Shown: positions 48,004 to 60,365, counted from the stretch's first letter. The stretch: DNA of 64,000 bases from Nymphalis io (GCF_905147045.1 NC_065897.1:5161001-5225000); one strand, 5' to 3'. Notes: generated by a model not told the origin, from the letters alone. Made by a program: numbers and translations.

Positions 48004-48262
48004 ATGGGCGTCACGGTAGGATGCGCAAGCGATTGCGTCACCGTAGCATGCGAAAGCGCTCCCGTGGCGCCCTTCGTTAAGATGGAAAAGGTACCGCTGG
48101 TTTTTTAGTGGGTATTCCGATGTTCGGGGCGCACTCGATGCCTTGGACATCGGCGAGCAACACATACCCCCCGCCCCCCCACTGTTTCCGTGGGGGAAAA
48201 GCGTAATGTGTTTTTCCAGCGTTAAAAAAAAGGATGCGCAAGCGATCCCGTGTCGCAAAAAA
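48004..48262 (+). mobile_element. GC-rich retroposon with poly(A) and target-site duplication
   Basis: A roughly 260-bp GC-rich island ending in a short A-run (48257-48262). It is flanked by agcatgtcatatttt (47989-48003) and agcatgtcgtatttg (48263-48277). Inside, aggatgcgcaagcgat occurs at both ends (48018-48033, 48231-48246), and a C-run of seven lies near 48172. It looks like a SINE or 5'-truncated LINE of a family not otherwise present here; not identified. Confidence 0.7.
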
Positions 48263-48277
48263 AGCATGTCGTATTTG

Positions 48278-48888
48278 TGTACATACTTACATTACACACT
48301 AGCTAATTGTCTCGACTTCACACGGGTAGATAAGCAGAAATATGTATTTTGAATAGGATTTATGTAAAATCCGTTCTTAGTGAGCGTCTACTTCGGGGAA
48401 GGTGTAACTGTGACGATTTTCAAGCCATGGAGTGTATAGCTTAGGAGGTCTCGTGATGAGTGCTATTTCGCTTATATAGATAGTTAAATAGCTAAATTGG
48501 ATCTCAGTTATTTTTAAAAAGCAGATAAAAATATTTAGAAACGACCGAGTGATATTTAAGGTCATTATGATGCCTATCTTAACATAATAGACTCAGATAC
48601 TGGTCTTGTTCTTTGAAGTTTCAGTTAAAATTACTTGGCATCGACTAATTGTGTCTGTTTTCTCGTTGTTCACAATTTAAATATTTTTTGATTTTTCTAC
48701 AGATAAAAGTTTTTCTTAGAAAGCATAAAAAATTCAGGAATATGGTGAGTGTTTTTTTATTATTATAATAATGGTAAGACTATTTTGCTATTATCTAAAA
48801 TAGGTAAAGAAGTATCTATAAAGCGTCTATCCGTCAGATGAAGTTTTGATTTTATTATAATATTACATGTATACTATTTGGAAAAAAG
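48278..48888. other. AT-rich non-coding block
   Basis: Nothing recognised. Confidence 0.5.
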
Positions 48889-49184
48889 TAGAGATGGCTT
48901 AGTGGTTAGAACACGTGAGTCTTAACTGATAGTCGTGGGTTCAAATTCGGGAAACTACCACAGAATTTTTATGTGCTTAATTTGTATTTATATTTCATCT
49001 CGTGCTTGAAGGTGAAGGAAAATATCGTAAGGAAACCTTCATGTGTCTAAATTCACTGAAGTTCTGCCACATGTGTATTCCACCAACCCCCATTGGAGCA
49101 GCGGGGTGGAATAAGCTCCAAAGCTTCTTCTCAAAAAAAGGTGAGGAGGCCTTAGTGCAGCAGTGGAACATTCACAGGCTGCTA
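48889..49184 (+). mobile_element. Family A SINE, full length
   Basis: agagatggcttagtggttag (A box), gtgggttcaaattcggg (B box), body and tail gcagcagtggaacattcaca with ggctgcta. The open frame across its 3' half is a by-product. Confidence 0.92.
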
Positions 49185-49370
49185 TTTACTAGATAATATT
49201 TGGTGAGGCAAAAGTAGAAGCACTGCTAGTAATTATTGATGTTACAGTGACCTGTCTTGAAAAAAAAACTAAACATTAGAATGATTTGAATGCTTTTTGG
49301 TAACATTTTAAGCACACGCTGTTATTGAAGTAATGGATTGTTACATGACGTCATACAACATAAGCAGTTA

Positions 49371-49442
49371 ACCATGGATTTGGACCCAAGAGTCCGTGAT
49401 GTGCGGCCTTTTATCTGGCCACCAGGCAAACCAACGTCGCAG
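49371..49442 (-). mobile_element. Family B-like tRNA-derived head fragment
   Basis: Sense head cgttggtttgcctggtggcc and B-box region ttgggtccaaatcc are tRNA-like; only the head is left. Confidence 0.5.
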
Positions 49443-49787
49443 TAAATCGATTTTATTTAAATTATATGGCAGATCAAAACAATCTAGGAACAATCTTAAT
49501 ATTATTATTTAAACAGGTGGTATTTATATGGAAAATACACCATTCATTTAAATAACCAAATTTCACTAAAAATGATTGAAATATGAACTAATTTAACATT
49601 TATTTGCATACATTGGGTATTTAACGTTAAGCCCCATCCCTATGTGTAAATATTTAACGCGCAAAATAATCCTAACGCTTATCACTCAACTCAAATCCTG
49701 ATATCCACTGGAAAGCGATATGTAGCTATTTTTATTAGATAGATTTTTAATTTTAATTTAAAACTGGCATACCAAAACCTAAACATT
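49443..49787. other. AT-rich non-coding block
   Basis: Nothing recognised. Confidence 0.5.
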
Positions 49788-50084
49788 GATACCAAAGAGC
49801 AACAAACGGACCACCTAGTGGTTAATAGTCACCATCGCCCATAGACGTTAGCAATGAGTAGAAGAAAGATATTTTGACCATTACTTACATCGTCAATACG
49901 CCAGCAACCTTTGTAACTAAAACTGTATATCCCTTATGCCCGTATTGCCTCCCTGACCGTTCAAATTAGAACACATCAATACTAAGTATAGCTGTACGGT
50001 GGTAGAATATATTATGATGTGTGGGTGGTACCTACCCAAACGGAATCGCACAAAGCCCGTCGGACTCACACAAAGTAAATAAAA
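49788..50084 (-). mobile_element. Family D repeat, full length but diverged
   Basis: accacctagtggttaatagt, ccagcaacctttgtaactaa, gaacacatcaatactaagta and gtgggtggtacctacccaaa in consensus order. Confidence 0.82.
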
Positions 50085-50565
50085 TTTATTACAAACTAAA
50101 AGAGAACTCAATTATGTTTTTAATGTTGTTTTATATGAACTACAAAACTGTCTGCAGTCGGTGCCAAGCCCTTAAGGATTTTTAAACTTTTTTCGTAATA
50201 TTCGTACCAGGTTACGCTACTAAGCTATCATCATTATTATTCAATAGTGTTATTTTGTAAGTATATTTAATTGTAATTCCATTTCATTATTCATAAATTA
50301 CATAGTTTATATTAATATGCAACAGTGTTGTGCATTCTTTTTTATTTGGCACCGATTGCAGACAGTTTTATAGTAATAAATATGGTTTTTTATAACTCAT
50401 ACTAATCATCAATTTTACTATTAAATATTTTAATACAATTAAATAAGAGTTAAAACAAATATGTGTGATGATAATTAGCGTCAACGTTGACGCTCCTAAT
50501 CAGATACCTGTTTCTCCGATCCTTACTAATAATAATTATCTCTCTACCGATGAAGCATGTATACG
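50085..50565. other. AT-rich non-coding block
   Basis: Nothing recognised. Confidence 0.5.
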
Positions 50566-51137
50566 ATTGCTTTTTTATAATATTGGAAGATGGACGAGCA
50601 AATGGGTGACCTGATGGTAAGTGGTCACCAACGACCATAGACATTAGGGTAATAAGAAATATTAACCATCACTTACATCACCAATGCGCCACCAACCTTG
50701 GGAACTTTTGACGAGCCGGTTGGTGTGGTTGGTAGATACTTGCCTTCACGCCGAAGGTTGTGGGTTCGATTCCCACCCAGGACAGTAATTTGTGTGCATG
50801 CACATTTCTGTTTGTCCTGAGTCGGGATGTAATTATTTATTTAAGTATGTATTAACAAAAGAAAAGTAGTACATGTGGTATATCAGTTGTCTGGTTTCCA
50901 TAACACAAGCTTTGTACAAGCTTAATTTGGTGATGACCGTGCGTGAAAAATGTCCCAATATATTATTATTATTATTATTAACTATGATGTTATATCCCTT
51001 GTGCCTGTAATTACACTGGCTCACTCACCCTTCAAATCGGAACACAACAATACCGAGTACTGCTGTTTTGGGATAGAATATCTGATGAGTGGGTGGTACC
51101 TATACAGACGAGCTTGCACAAAGCCCTATCACCAGTA
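50566..51137 (-). mobile_element. Family D repeat split by a family C SINE
   Basis: The 3' half (50566-50706) ends at caccaaccttgggaact. The consensus resumes at atgatgttatatcccttgtg (from about 50981) and runs to agccctatcaccagta. The 270 bp between is a family C SINE. Confidence 0.93.
50708..50978 (+). mobile_element. Family C SINE nested in family D
   Basis: Head ttgacgagccggttggtgtg, B box gtgggttcgattcccaccca, body as in the copy at 46.3 kb, and an (att)n tail at 50957-50978. The host repeat resumes directly after it. Confidence 0.92.
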
Positions 51138-51517
51138 ACGTTCTTCTTGTAACTGATAACTGACGTCATAGGTTCATATGTGGCACTCTTCCCTGCATTG
51201 TAGTTTTCTTGATCCATCATGTATTTGATATGTTCCTTTAAAATATAAACACAGTTCGTAAAATGGGAAAATACAATACACTATGAAACAAACACGCATA
51301 TATATTAATTGTGTTGTTAGGAGTTACAATTCCTTATACTCATATTGTACATGCTGCTGGATTTTGTTATATATTTATGTATATAATTACACTGTTATCT
51401 TTAAATATTAACGCAGCATTATAAAATATGGATGTTTTTATTCTTTGAGTGATATATTAATTTCCCAGAACAGCTTACACATAACCTTAGTACCGCTTAA
51501 GCTGTCAAATAAATAAT
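51138..51517. other. AT-rich non-coding block
   Basis: Nothing recognised. Confidence 0.5.
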
Positions 51518-51854
51518 AATAATAGTCCTCCAAACTCAAGAGATATTAGCATACTGCACAGGACATATTATAGTGCACAAGTGTGTGCTCAAACACAGGT
51601 GCACTCTCTATTCCCTAACTCTCATAACCCGATGGGACGGCAATCCGACACGATCGGAAAGAGTTCAGACGCAGGACCAATAGCTTTACGTGCTTTCCGA
51701 GGCACGGGAGTATACACACTTCCAACTTCCAGACTCCAGGCTGCTACTGAAAATTTTCGATAGAAAATCTAAATAACATTTTACTGGCCCGACTTGGGAT
51801 TTGAACCCAGGACCTCCGAGTCTGCCTTATCAAGTCACTTGACCAACGAGGCAG
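51518..51854 (-). mobile_element. Family B SINE, full length
   Basis: Sense: ctgcctcgttggtcaagtga head, B box ctgggttcaaatcccaag, body through cctcggaaagcacgtaaagc and gcagtatgctaat to gtcctcc-like 3' end. It is flanked by aaataaataat (51507-51517 and 51857-51867), a probable target-site duplication in low-complexity sequence. Confidence 0.88.
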
Positions 51855-51867
51855 TTAAATAAATAAT

Positions 51868-52692
51868 TGTAACATTGATTGATATTTCATTAATTACTTT
51901 TGTACTCTTTATACACACATATAAATATTAAACAAACTATATATTATTATAGCGTACTATGGCGCTTCTCAATGCTATAATAATATAGGTGTACAAGTTT
52001 TAAGTGGATTATGATTCGCCAATTTGATACGTCGTATGAAAATATAGAATAGATTATAATACGTATGACCGTGATTAATTTCCTGGCAGCTCGCCGATTT
52101 TAGTGGCTATATTGAATTGTATGTATTTACTTAGAAATAGGCTAGTGATAACTCAATGTTGTAATAATTTACATGTAATATTAGAAAAGCACAGTTAAGA
52201 TAAGGAGACAGATTGACAGATTTAAAGACAGCATAATTAACAGTAATTATTTAGAAGGGAGTGTAAAATGATTTCCTGCTGTTTCGCAATGTATTTATAT
52301 AATTCACGAGAACTCCTGCAAACTTCTTGAACTTTTAATGGAATGAAAGTAACCTTTTTGAGTAACTTGAGCGAATAATTTAATATAAAAAATAAAACTT
52401 CATAATTATTAGCGTTTCTTCTAAATTAACAAAGGTCGGTTTGGTGAGCATGTTTGTCATATTTTCATCGCTTCCACCCACCGTGGTAAAAGACAAATTG
52501 ATTGTTTCAACATATTAGTTGTTTTGTTTTAGAATAGTATAAGTTTTGCTTAAAAACTACTATGATAAAGTTGTTTGATCATATTATAAACTAATATTGT
52601 TTCTCTTCATAATATATTTTTTATATATTTTCATCCCACTGTACAAAATATCTAAGATCAATTCAACATCAAAATTAATTATTCAATATCTT
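51868..52692. other. AT-rich non-coding block
   Basis: Nothing recognised. Confidence 0.5.
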
Positions 52693-52768
52693 TCAGCGCC
52701 AATATCTCGTGGTTACCACTTATCAGGTGGCCCATTTGTCCGTCTGCCTACCAATTATAAAAAATAGA
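52693..52768 (+). mobile_element. Family D repeat, 3' end only
   Basis: gttaccacttatcaggtggc, ccatttgtccgtctgcctac and an A-rich tail. Confidence 0.75.
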
Positions 52769-53020
52769 GATGAGAAAAGTTACCTTGAAAAGGACTAAGC
52801 AACTATAAATGCCTTGTTAAATAAATCTGCCAATAGTCAAACAGTTATATTCTCTAATAATGTATGCACAAAGATAATAGTTATATTCAGTCCAGAATTA
52901 TTTATGTCAACTGAGTGCAATGGCCCGTTTGCATCTATTTTAACTAAGATATTAATTAGTGGACTCATTGTATTTGCGGGCATTTGAGTATGTTTTCTAT
53001 TAAATTTATCTTTGTTACAA

Positions 53021-53140
53021 TGCCTAGCCATATGGCTATGCGTTATGAGCTCTTAGGTTCGAAACCAGTATAAAATAAAAGTTTTTATGTGAAATTTTTT
53101 TCAGTAGCAGCTGGAAGCTAAGAAGTTGGAAATGTCTCCA
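53021..53140 (+). mobile_element. Family B SINE, decayed head
   Basis: gagctcttaggttcgaaacc (B-box region), then cagtagcagctggaagctaa and gaagttggaaatgt match family B order. Confidence 0.4.
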
Positions 53141-53687
53141 AAATTATGTAGTTTTTAGGGTTCTGGATCGCTGGTTTTAAATATTCGGTAGTGTTGGTAT
53201 GTCTTTCCATCTGACTATGGGAATGAAGAAAGAACTATAATAATACGATAATTGAAATAATATGTCATTCGGTTCCGATGCTTCTATGTTACCTATTGAA
53301 TCCTATATAAGGCTTATATAAAGAACTACAAAAGTTTATTTTATTATTTGTTAATTGATATTGCAGCATATATGTTATCTATAGCATCATTAAAATTGAT
53401 ATCAATAGTGGATAACGTAATTCTAGAATAATATTTTAAATAAACTTTACTATATGAAACAATATAAATATATATTTGAAATCTAATCTAGCATTTTGTA
53501 TGAAATGCAAATAGACTCGAAACATCGTTTCGAAATATTTCATCTTTCAGAATTCGAATTAAGTAACATATAGAATAGCTTTATTAATTACATACATTAT
53601 AGTATTTTCTGCAATTAAATTAGTCAATTGGTATATAAATGTCTAAACCTCCGAACATTATATCTTTATTTACTACCAAAAAATAAG
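53141..53687. other. AT-rich non-coding block
   Basis: Nothing recognised upstream of the candidate exon. Confidence 0.45.
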
Positions 53688-53843
53688 GAATTTTCTAAGA
53701 AACTGGTCTACACTTCTGGTGACCCAAGAGCTGGCGCATATTTAGACCAAAGGCTGAGTCTAGCGGTGCAGAGAGGCAATAGTGCCCGCGTCTTGGGTAC
53801 AATGCCACAGGACAATCTTTTAGACGACGTGCTTTTGCTATAA
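53688..53843 (+). CDS. Candidate terminal coding exon of an unidentified host gene
   Basis: A GC-richer open stretch in AT-rich DNA, preceded by possible splice acceptors (AG ending at 53687 or 53699) and closed by taa at 53841-53843. It encodes about 48-52 residues with ordinary protein composition, including SGDPRAGAYLDQRLSLAVQR and GTMPQDNLLDDVLLL at the C-terminus. Codon use and GC content differ sharply from the flanks. The upstream Met at 53628 lies in AT-rich sequence and is probably not a real start. I do not recognise the protein. No upstream exon is visible in the window, so it would belong to a gene with a long intron, or be an isolated exon or pseudogene fragment. Confidence 0.35.
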   Translation, partial: EFSKKLVYTSGDPRAGAYLDQRLSLAVQRGNSARVLGTMPQDNLLDDVLLL

Positions 53844-55252
53844 ATTTGTAATGTGTATTTTGTTTTTTTTTTTAATTTTGTATATTATAAAAATGTCTGT
53901 ACATAGTTTCAATAATCAAAGTTAAATATATAAAAAAATACTACGAATGAAATTTATCTTGTATATACTAAACTTTACCTTTATAGAATAAAATCTCTTT
54001 AAAAATCTTCTTGTAAGCTAATAAAATAAATTATGAATACGAATCTAATCAAATTCTACTTTGTTTAATATACACAAAAGGCAATCATTCTAAACAGAAT
54101 TACCTTTGAGCTATAAACTTAAGAGGTTTGCTATGAAAAATGAAATAAAAAATGCTTTTATGATTCCTAAGTAAAATAAATCATACCTTTAACGTTTCAA
54201 CAAACAATATTTCTTTAATTTTGTAAAACTCTTTCATTTTTACTATTATATTTATATAAATAACTACGTAATTATAGATTATTACAACAACGTGAAATTC
54301 ACACTTGTGAATTTCATTGTGCGGGTGAAGCAAAACGCAGCTTTTTATAAAAAACTGTTTTATTGTTAAGCTTTCTTTGAAACGCTCTGCATCTTCTGGT
54401 ATTTGTTAGGTATTATAAAAACCCGTCTCCTCATTTATCAGTAATGTCATTAATATATTATTACTTGTTCTTCTAACACAATTTACGTTATGGATATACA
54501 GGGTGACTGGTTGAATACTATCGACACTCAAGGACGTGATTTTTGACGATCATATATGATTATATGTATAACTTAATTCAATTGATATGGATTTTTTCAT
54601 TTTTTTTATTATATTTAGTTTTGTTATACATATATACTGTGTGATACTTGTAGCTTATAAATGAATGTAAGCTATAAATGAAATACTACTACTTTTAGTC
54701 TACAAGTCTTAAATATAAAAATATAAATTAGAACAAAAATTGCGAAATTATGCGTCCAAACTGTAATCTTTGAAGTTTTAAAACTTTATTAATTATTTAT
54801 TAAAAATTAATAACAAACATTGTTTCAATAATTTTCATAACATTTAATGAGATATCGATTTAAAAATACGTGGTATATTATTGTACTTGAAAAATTATCC
54901 TAAAACATTGTTAAGTACAAGCGCCTTCACATGCGACTGGAAAGTAGGAGTACGCAAATAACAAATTAGGTAAAAACAATAAAATAACTTTTTGTAATTT
55001 TAAATATACATAATATGAAATAGTAATATACGTGCCCGTATGCCCACTTAAATAAAAAAACTTGATGATGGGAACTTTTATGAAGTGAAATCAAGATCAA
55101 AATATTCAATATTCAATAACCCTGCTTGGTTTCATGCCGAACATTGTTAAAAATAGTATCAATTGATATCATGATTAGAAATGAAAAAAGACGATATTAA
55201 ACAGCGAACCTTAACAGGTAATAATAAGGCATCCAAATACAAATTAGTTTTA
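53844..55252. other. AT-rich non-coding block
   Basis: May begin with a 3' UTR if the preceding exon is real. No other feature recognised. Confidence 0.45.
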
Positions 55253-55508
55253 CCGGTAGTAGGACTTAGCCGTTGCAAGTCCGTCTGAGCAGGTACCACA
55301 CAGTCATCAGATATTCTACCGCTAAACAGCAATATTCAGTATTGTTGTGTTCCGGTTTAAAGGGTGAGTGTGCCAGTGTAACTACAGGCACGAGGGATAT
55401 ACATCTTCCCAAGGTTGGTGGCGCATTGGCATGGATGTAAGGAATGGTTGATATTTCTAACATCGTCAATTTCTATGGACGATGGTGACCACTTACCATA
55501 AAAAAAAG
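55253..55508 (+). mobile_element. Family D repeat, near full length
   Basis: gttgcaagtccgtctgagca, ggtaccacacagtcatcaga, gtgttccggtttaaagggtg and ggtgaccacttaccat followed by an A-run; the last part of the tail is missing. Confidence 0.85.
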
Positions 55509-56117
55509 GAAATCACTTGAGAGGGTAATAAGAGAAAGAAGAAGAGGTAGCAGCAGTGGGAAATTTAGAGTCTTTTCTATATTATTAAATATGCTATACT
55601 ACCTTACCAGGCCATTCCAATTAAAGACCAATTTATTCATAAGATATTCTGATTGGTCGTTTATCGAACGTTATGAAGGCGACGTAATAGTCCAAGATCG
55701 ATAACAGACAGTCAATTGTTGATGAGGTCGTAGTTACTTGGATACAGTATGGACACAAAACATTATACTCGATCGATGGGGGAAGTCTGGGTGTATGTAT
55801 GTACACACTACGCATGACCTATCATTTTATCGTTGTTGCTATGTATTCGTAGATGTAAAACAATTATTGAAAAGACAATTAAAATAATGGGGGCGTGTAT
55901 TATGTAGTATTTCATAAAATATATATACTTTTTATTTAAGTCGAATGTTTTGAACGGTTAACGTTACAGAATTAAATCAGATGTGAAGCTACCTCTTATA
56001 TGAAAATTTATCACCTATTTAACTCAATTGGTTTTTTCTTGGCGTTTTATGTAAATGATTAAAATCTCACATCATTGTAATGTAAAGTTAACGAATAGGG
56101 TTAAAGTAGTTTTTCTA
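55509..56117. other. AT-rich non-coding block
   Basis: Nothing recognised. Confidence 0.45.
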
Positions 56118-56258
56118 TTTATTCTCCTAAGGAGAAAGCTTGGAACTTATTCCACCACACTGCTCCAATGCGATTGGCGGATATAGATGTCGTAGATTTT
56201 CACTTAACACGTGTAGGTTGTAGTTTTGAAGCATATACTTTGGTTAAGATTCACGTGT
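56118..56258 (-). mobile_element. Family A SINE, decayed
   Basis: ttggaacttattccaccaca, ctgctccaatgcgattggcg and ggttaagattcacgtg keep family order with losses. Confidence 0.65.
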
Positions 56259-56302
56259 AGTAAATGAAGAAATTAAATTAAATTATATTTCTATAAAATA
56301 AA

Positions 56303-56528
56303 CCCGGCGGTTTCATGTTCGAATCTCGGATCGGAGCAGTAAAAATCAGGCTTTTTCTGACAATAATTTCTAACAACTAACACGGTTGAAAGAACAAAAA
56401 CTATTGGTTCTGCGTCTATATGTTATGATGGGTTGCCGTTTCATTAAACTACGAGAATCTGGGAGTTTAGAGTGCACTATAATGTATCCTGACCATAGTG
56501 ATCTCAGGTAACTCTGAAATCGGGGATG
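56303..56528 (+). mobile_element. Family B SINE, diverged
   Basis: cggcggtttcatgttcgaat (B box), ctttttctgacaataatttc, tatgttatgatgggttgccg and tttagagtgcactataatgt match family B body order. Confidence 0.55.
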
Positions 56529-57489
56529 ACATTGTTATCAATATAATCAAACTCTGATGTAATAATATTTCTGATAAATCATATTAAATTGTTATTTTTT
56601 ATTTTACCTAAATAAACGTAAACATTTTGATAAAGTTTTACGAGTAATTCAATGATGGATTTAGCAATTATTGAAGTTGCACTTGCATTACAATATATTG
56701 GAAAAAGAAACTATAAGAAAGACGCTAGTATATTTGGATGGAAAATTTTATGTTGCTTTATTTTTAATCTACTAATAAGCTTCTATAGTAATGCAGCAAT
56801 GTGAAATGGACCTGTTGCAAAGCTATTTCCACGGGGACAAAATCACAAGAAGCAATTAATGTAGTAAATTATTCAGCGATAGTCTATTCCTTAATATATA
56901 ATTAGGTGGCTAATAACTTGTGAATATTTCACCTTTAAATATAGTCTTCTCTTCAGTTAAAAATTTCTTCTTTGAGAGTTAAATCCACTACATTGCTCAA
57001 TTTACACATCGTAGGTCTAGGTCCATCATAGATGGCTACAGTTGGCAGTGCATTGATTATGTAAGTTGTGGTTTTTATTTCTTACTATATCAATAAACCT
57101 GAACGAAGAAGACCGTTCTTTATTTGGCCAAAGTGTTCATTATTTGAAATTCGAAAAACGCTAGAATATTTTTTATATTACTGAATTGAAATTAGGTAAA
57201 AATCACGTTTTGATAAAAAAAAACTTCTTAGTTTTTTGGTCACGTTTCGGACTAAATTGATAGGAGCTCATATTTTTTTCCGATTGTATATCTTAAGAAG
57301 TAAGGAATATTAGAGTCTTGGAGTTATTTAACTTTCGAAAGGGAGACAGAGATCGCTGATCGCTATTCTCATTTTATTTTATGTATTTTATTTATATAAT
57401 AGCTGGTCAAAAACCCGGTGTAAATTTAATGAATGACAGTAATACAATTTAACTAAAGTTAAAATTTTCGTATATAGATAATGTCTTTT
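56529..57489. other. AT-rich non-coding block
   Basis: A faint family D trace may lie at 57018-57100; otherwise nothing. Confidence 0.4.
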
Positions 57490-57655
57490 GGTTCTCTCTC
57501 ATATTATGGGACAGCAATCTTAAGCACCCAGAAAGAAATCAGACGCAGCATTAAGGTACCTAAAGTAAATAAGGACGACCCTTAATTATTTCTTGACAGA
57601 ATCTAAGATTTTTTTTGGGATTTGTATTCAGAACCTCGTTAACAATTAAATGCTT
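57490..57655 (-). mobile_element. Family B SINE, strongly decayed
   Basis: tattatgggacagcaatctt, aaatcagacgcagcattaag and gggatttgtattcagaacct correspond to consecutive parts of the 51.6-kb copy. Confidence 0.5.
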
Positions 57656-59204
57656 CATTAGTCTTTGCATACGCTTAAAATCTTAAATTAATGACTTTTT
57701 TGAATCCTTGTCCTCGAAGCAAGATATTTTTTTGCGATTTAATATATTTTACCTAAAACTCTGCGATCTCTAATAATTATGAAAAATCTATCGAATTTGA
57801 ATTCTTCTATTTATCGCTATAAAACATAAATTTAAATAGTAAATGTAATTTAAAAGTCAAGAGCCATTTATAAAAACATAGATGCGATCAATCTTGCACC
57901 GTAATCTCCCCTTAAGTGCTTTCCCAATATTATTTATTCATGAACAATTTGCGATGCAATCAGGTCAGATACAGCACAATGTCGGAACTGAGTTTGACTT
58001 TGATAAAATACGATTACAAACTTCGAGAGACGTTTTTACATTTTTATTAGGGGGTTGTAAATTTTGTCATACGCTTACTTGGAAATTTATAAATCACCGG
58101 ATAAATTCCGATTTAATCTTCTGTGTTCGACTTATTATTCATAACGTCAGGAGCTTTTCTTATAATGACGTCTTGGCTCAATGTATTTGTTTATATAATA
58201 AAATCTCGCAAATTCTCGCATTTTAGCTTTTCTAATTGATTTATTTTATTATAATTTTATGTTGTACAACTACAAATTATTTATTAAGACGTATAACGTA
58301 CAATATTAATAGCAACCTTAATGAAAAGAGTATTTATTAAGGTCCTTGACGGTTTATTTTAGTAGTATTAACATTCTAAACCCGTGGTCTGGTTCGTTTA
58401 AATAACGGTTTCAAAATACATCTAAAGACCTACAAGAATAAATTGTATTTTTATTAGAGTAAAACCAAAATAACATATAAGTAATAAAGGGTAAAAATAT
58501 TCGAAGGTATAGTAATATAGAACAGGCAGATAGGTAAAGTATGATATGATATTAACTGTTAGAATTCTTTTGGATAGAATATTATTAAGTTCTTTCTGAT
58601 GCTTTCAGATATATCATACAAAATTACAAACGAAATCCGAATGAACATCCATGAACGTCTACCGCAGCAAAGATACCTAATTTCGATGGCAATATTTGTA
58701 GATTCGAATCCGGGACGGGTATTTGCATTGTCAGAGTTACAGACGTATAATAATACAATTTTTAGAACAACTTTTATTTTGATTACTATTTTATGAATTA
58801 TTATTACAGAAAAAGTAATAAACTTAAAATATAAAAAGGTAAAAAGCCTAAGTCTTTAATGCTCTAGTTTTAGTCTTTTAAAGTTTTGCAATTCTGGATA
58901 TTATTTTTGTGGGTCTTACCACAATATTATTGAAAATAATGTTCAACTGTCGTCGGTGGAGATAAAATTATCGTTAAATCTTAGAGCATATATACATAGC
59001 ATTTGGTGGTCGTATTCCTGTCTCATAGTAGGAACATACGACCTTCAAGGCGTTGGAGATTCAGCGTTGTAACGTCATACTCATTAACCATTATTTTAGA
59101 CGGTTTTAAAAATGGCAGCCGTTGACAATGATTTGCCTATTTCATTAATAGAAGTACTGTACTGCATTTTAAGCATGATATTAATATAAGATTTACATTT
59201 ATTT
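57656..59204. other. AT-rich non-coding block
   Basis: Holds the longest non-LINE plus-strand frame (57882-58226, 114 codons), which shows no recognisable domain and is likely chance. Nothing else. Confidence 0.4.
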
Positions 59205-59300
59205 ATTTATTTAATACTTATTGCGCAACATGCGATGCAACAAATGGTGCGCTAAAGGCGGTCTTATCGCTTATAGCAACCTCTCACAGACAACCTTTGG
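59205..59300. repeat. Short interspersed repeat fragment
   Basis: gcgcaacatgcgatgcaaca, gctaaaggcggtcttatcgc and cctctcacagacaacctttg resemble a short repeat I recall as common in Lepidoptera. Class unknown. Confidence 0.4.
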
Positions 59301-59470
59301 TGGAAACTGTTACTGTCTGTTACTCGTATATGGATTTAGTTTGTATGAAATCACTTTAACATAGGGCCGCTTCTTTATGCATTTGTAAATGCTCTCATAA
59401 AAGGTTTGCCATAAGAATAAGAGATTACTGAAAGCAGTAAGGCCTATAAAGTAATTCTGACATACTTTAT

Positions 59471-59612
59471 TGACCTTACCTATAAGCATTGTTTAGCGGG
59501 TAATTAGTTGAACAATACTTTGTCTTCTTCTTTTTGGAATGTAATGATGGTCAAATAAATAATGACAGAAAGAACAAAATATATTTTTAACTAAATAGCC
59601 GCTAAACAACTC
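59471..59612. mobile_element. Family F MITE-like element, copy 5 (best copy)
   Basis: Terminal inverted repeats are clear: attgtttagcgggtaattag...at the left and aactaaatagccgctaaaca at the right are reverse complements with a few mismatches. The interior is tttgtcttcttctttttg to ataatgacagaaagaac. No coding capacity. Confidence 0.75.
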
Positions 59613-60365
59613 TTCTTGTCATTTTGGGGATTTTTAAGAACATTTAAACTTTTTGGACCGATGTAAAATGTTGGCAGCAAAATTAACAAAAAAACTTTAA
59701 AAATGACAAGTCATTGTCAGTCGTGAAATGTATGGTGGAGAAATGTAAATAAAATTTTAGTTTTTATTTTGTGTTGTGTTTTTTTTTATATTTATGTAGT
59801 CTTTTTTGATTAGATTTTTTCATTTTGATTTTGAACGAAATTTCTTGTGATCATATCAAATCGAGTTCAGTGAGTGGTACCGTGACTTTTTAATTTTGTT
59901 TAAATTCTGTGCGAAAAGTGACGGTATATCAGTTAAAAAATTATCAAGGTAAGTCAAATATCTATAAATGAACTTGTAAAGTTAATTTAAGTGATGTCTG
60001 TTCTTATTTTCACGTTTAAAATATTTAAGTGTAAAATGTAAAAATATACTTAAAAATGATTATATATACTTGAAGAGATTTTTAAAATATATATTTTAAT
60101 TATACTAATTTTTTATTATTTTTTATTTCTTTAAAATTTAATAATGTATGGCATAGTAATAACGTTATACATATATAATTTTTTATTTCTTCATATGCTT
60201 AATTATTTTATCCCATTAATTGAATAATTGGTCATTTATATCTTAACTTAGGTCCCAGGTTACCTCTTTTTAATTTTATTATAAACGATCCAGTTCATCC
60301 TCATGAGGTATCAAACAGAAAAAAAAACCTGCTTTGACATGTAAAATATTGTCTAAAGATATATA
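59613..60365. other. AT-rich non-coding block
   Basis: Nothing recognised. Confidence 0.5.

Noticed and set aside
57018..57100. Possible family D trace
   Set aside because: Only scattered words match (cagtgcattgattatgtaag, tttcttactatatcaat); below the level I would annotate.
57882..58226. 114-codon plus-strand open frame
   Set aside because: No domain, signal peptide or exon-like composition; a frame of this length is expected by chance in 64 kb, and its flanks have the same AT-rich composition.
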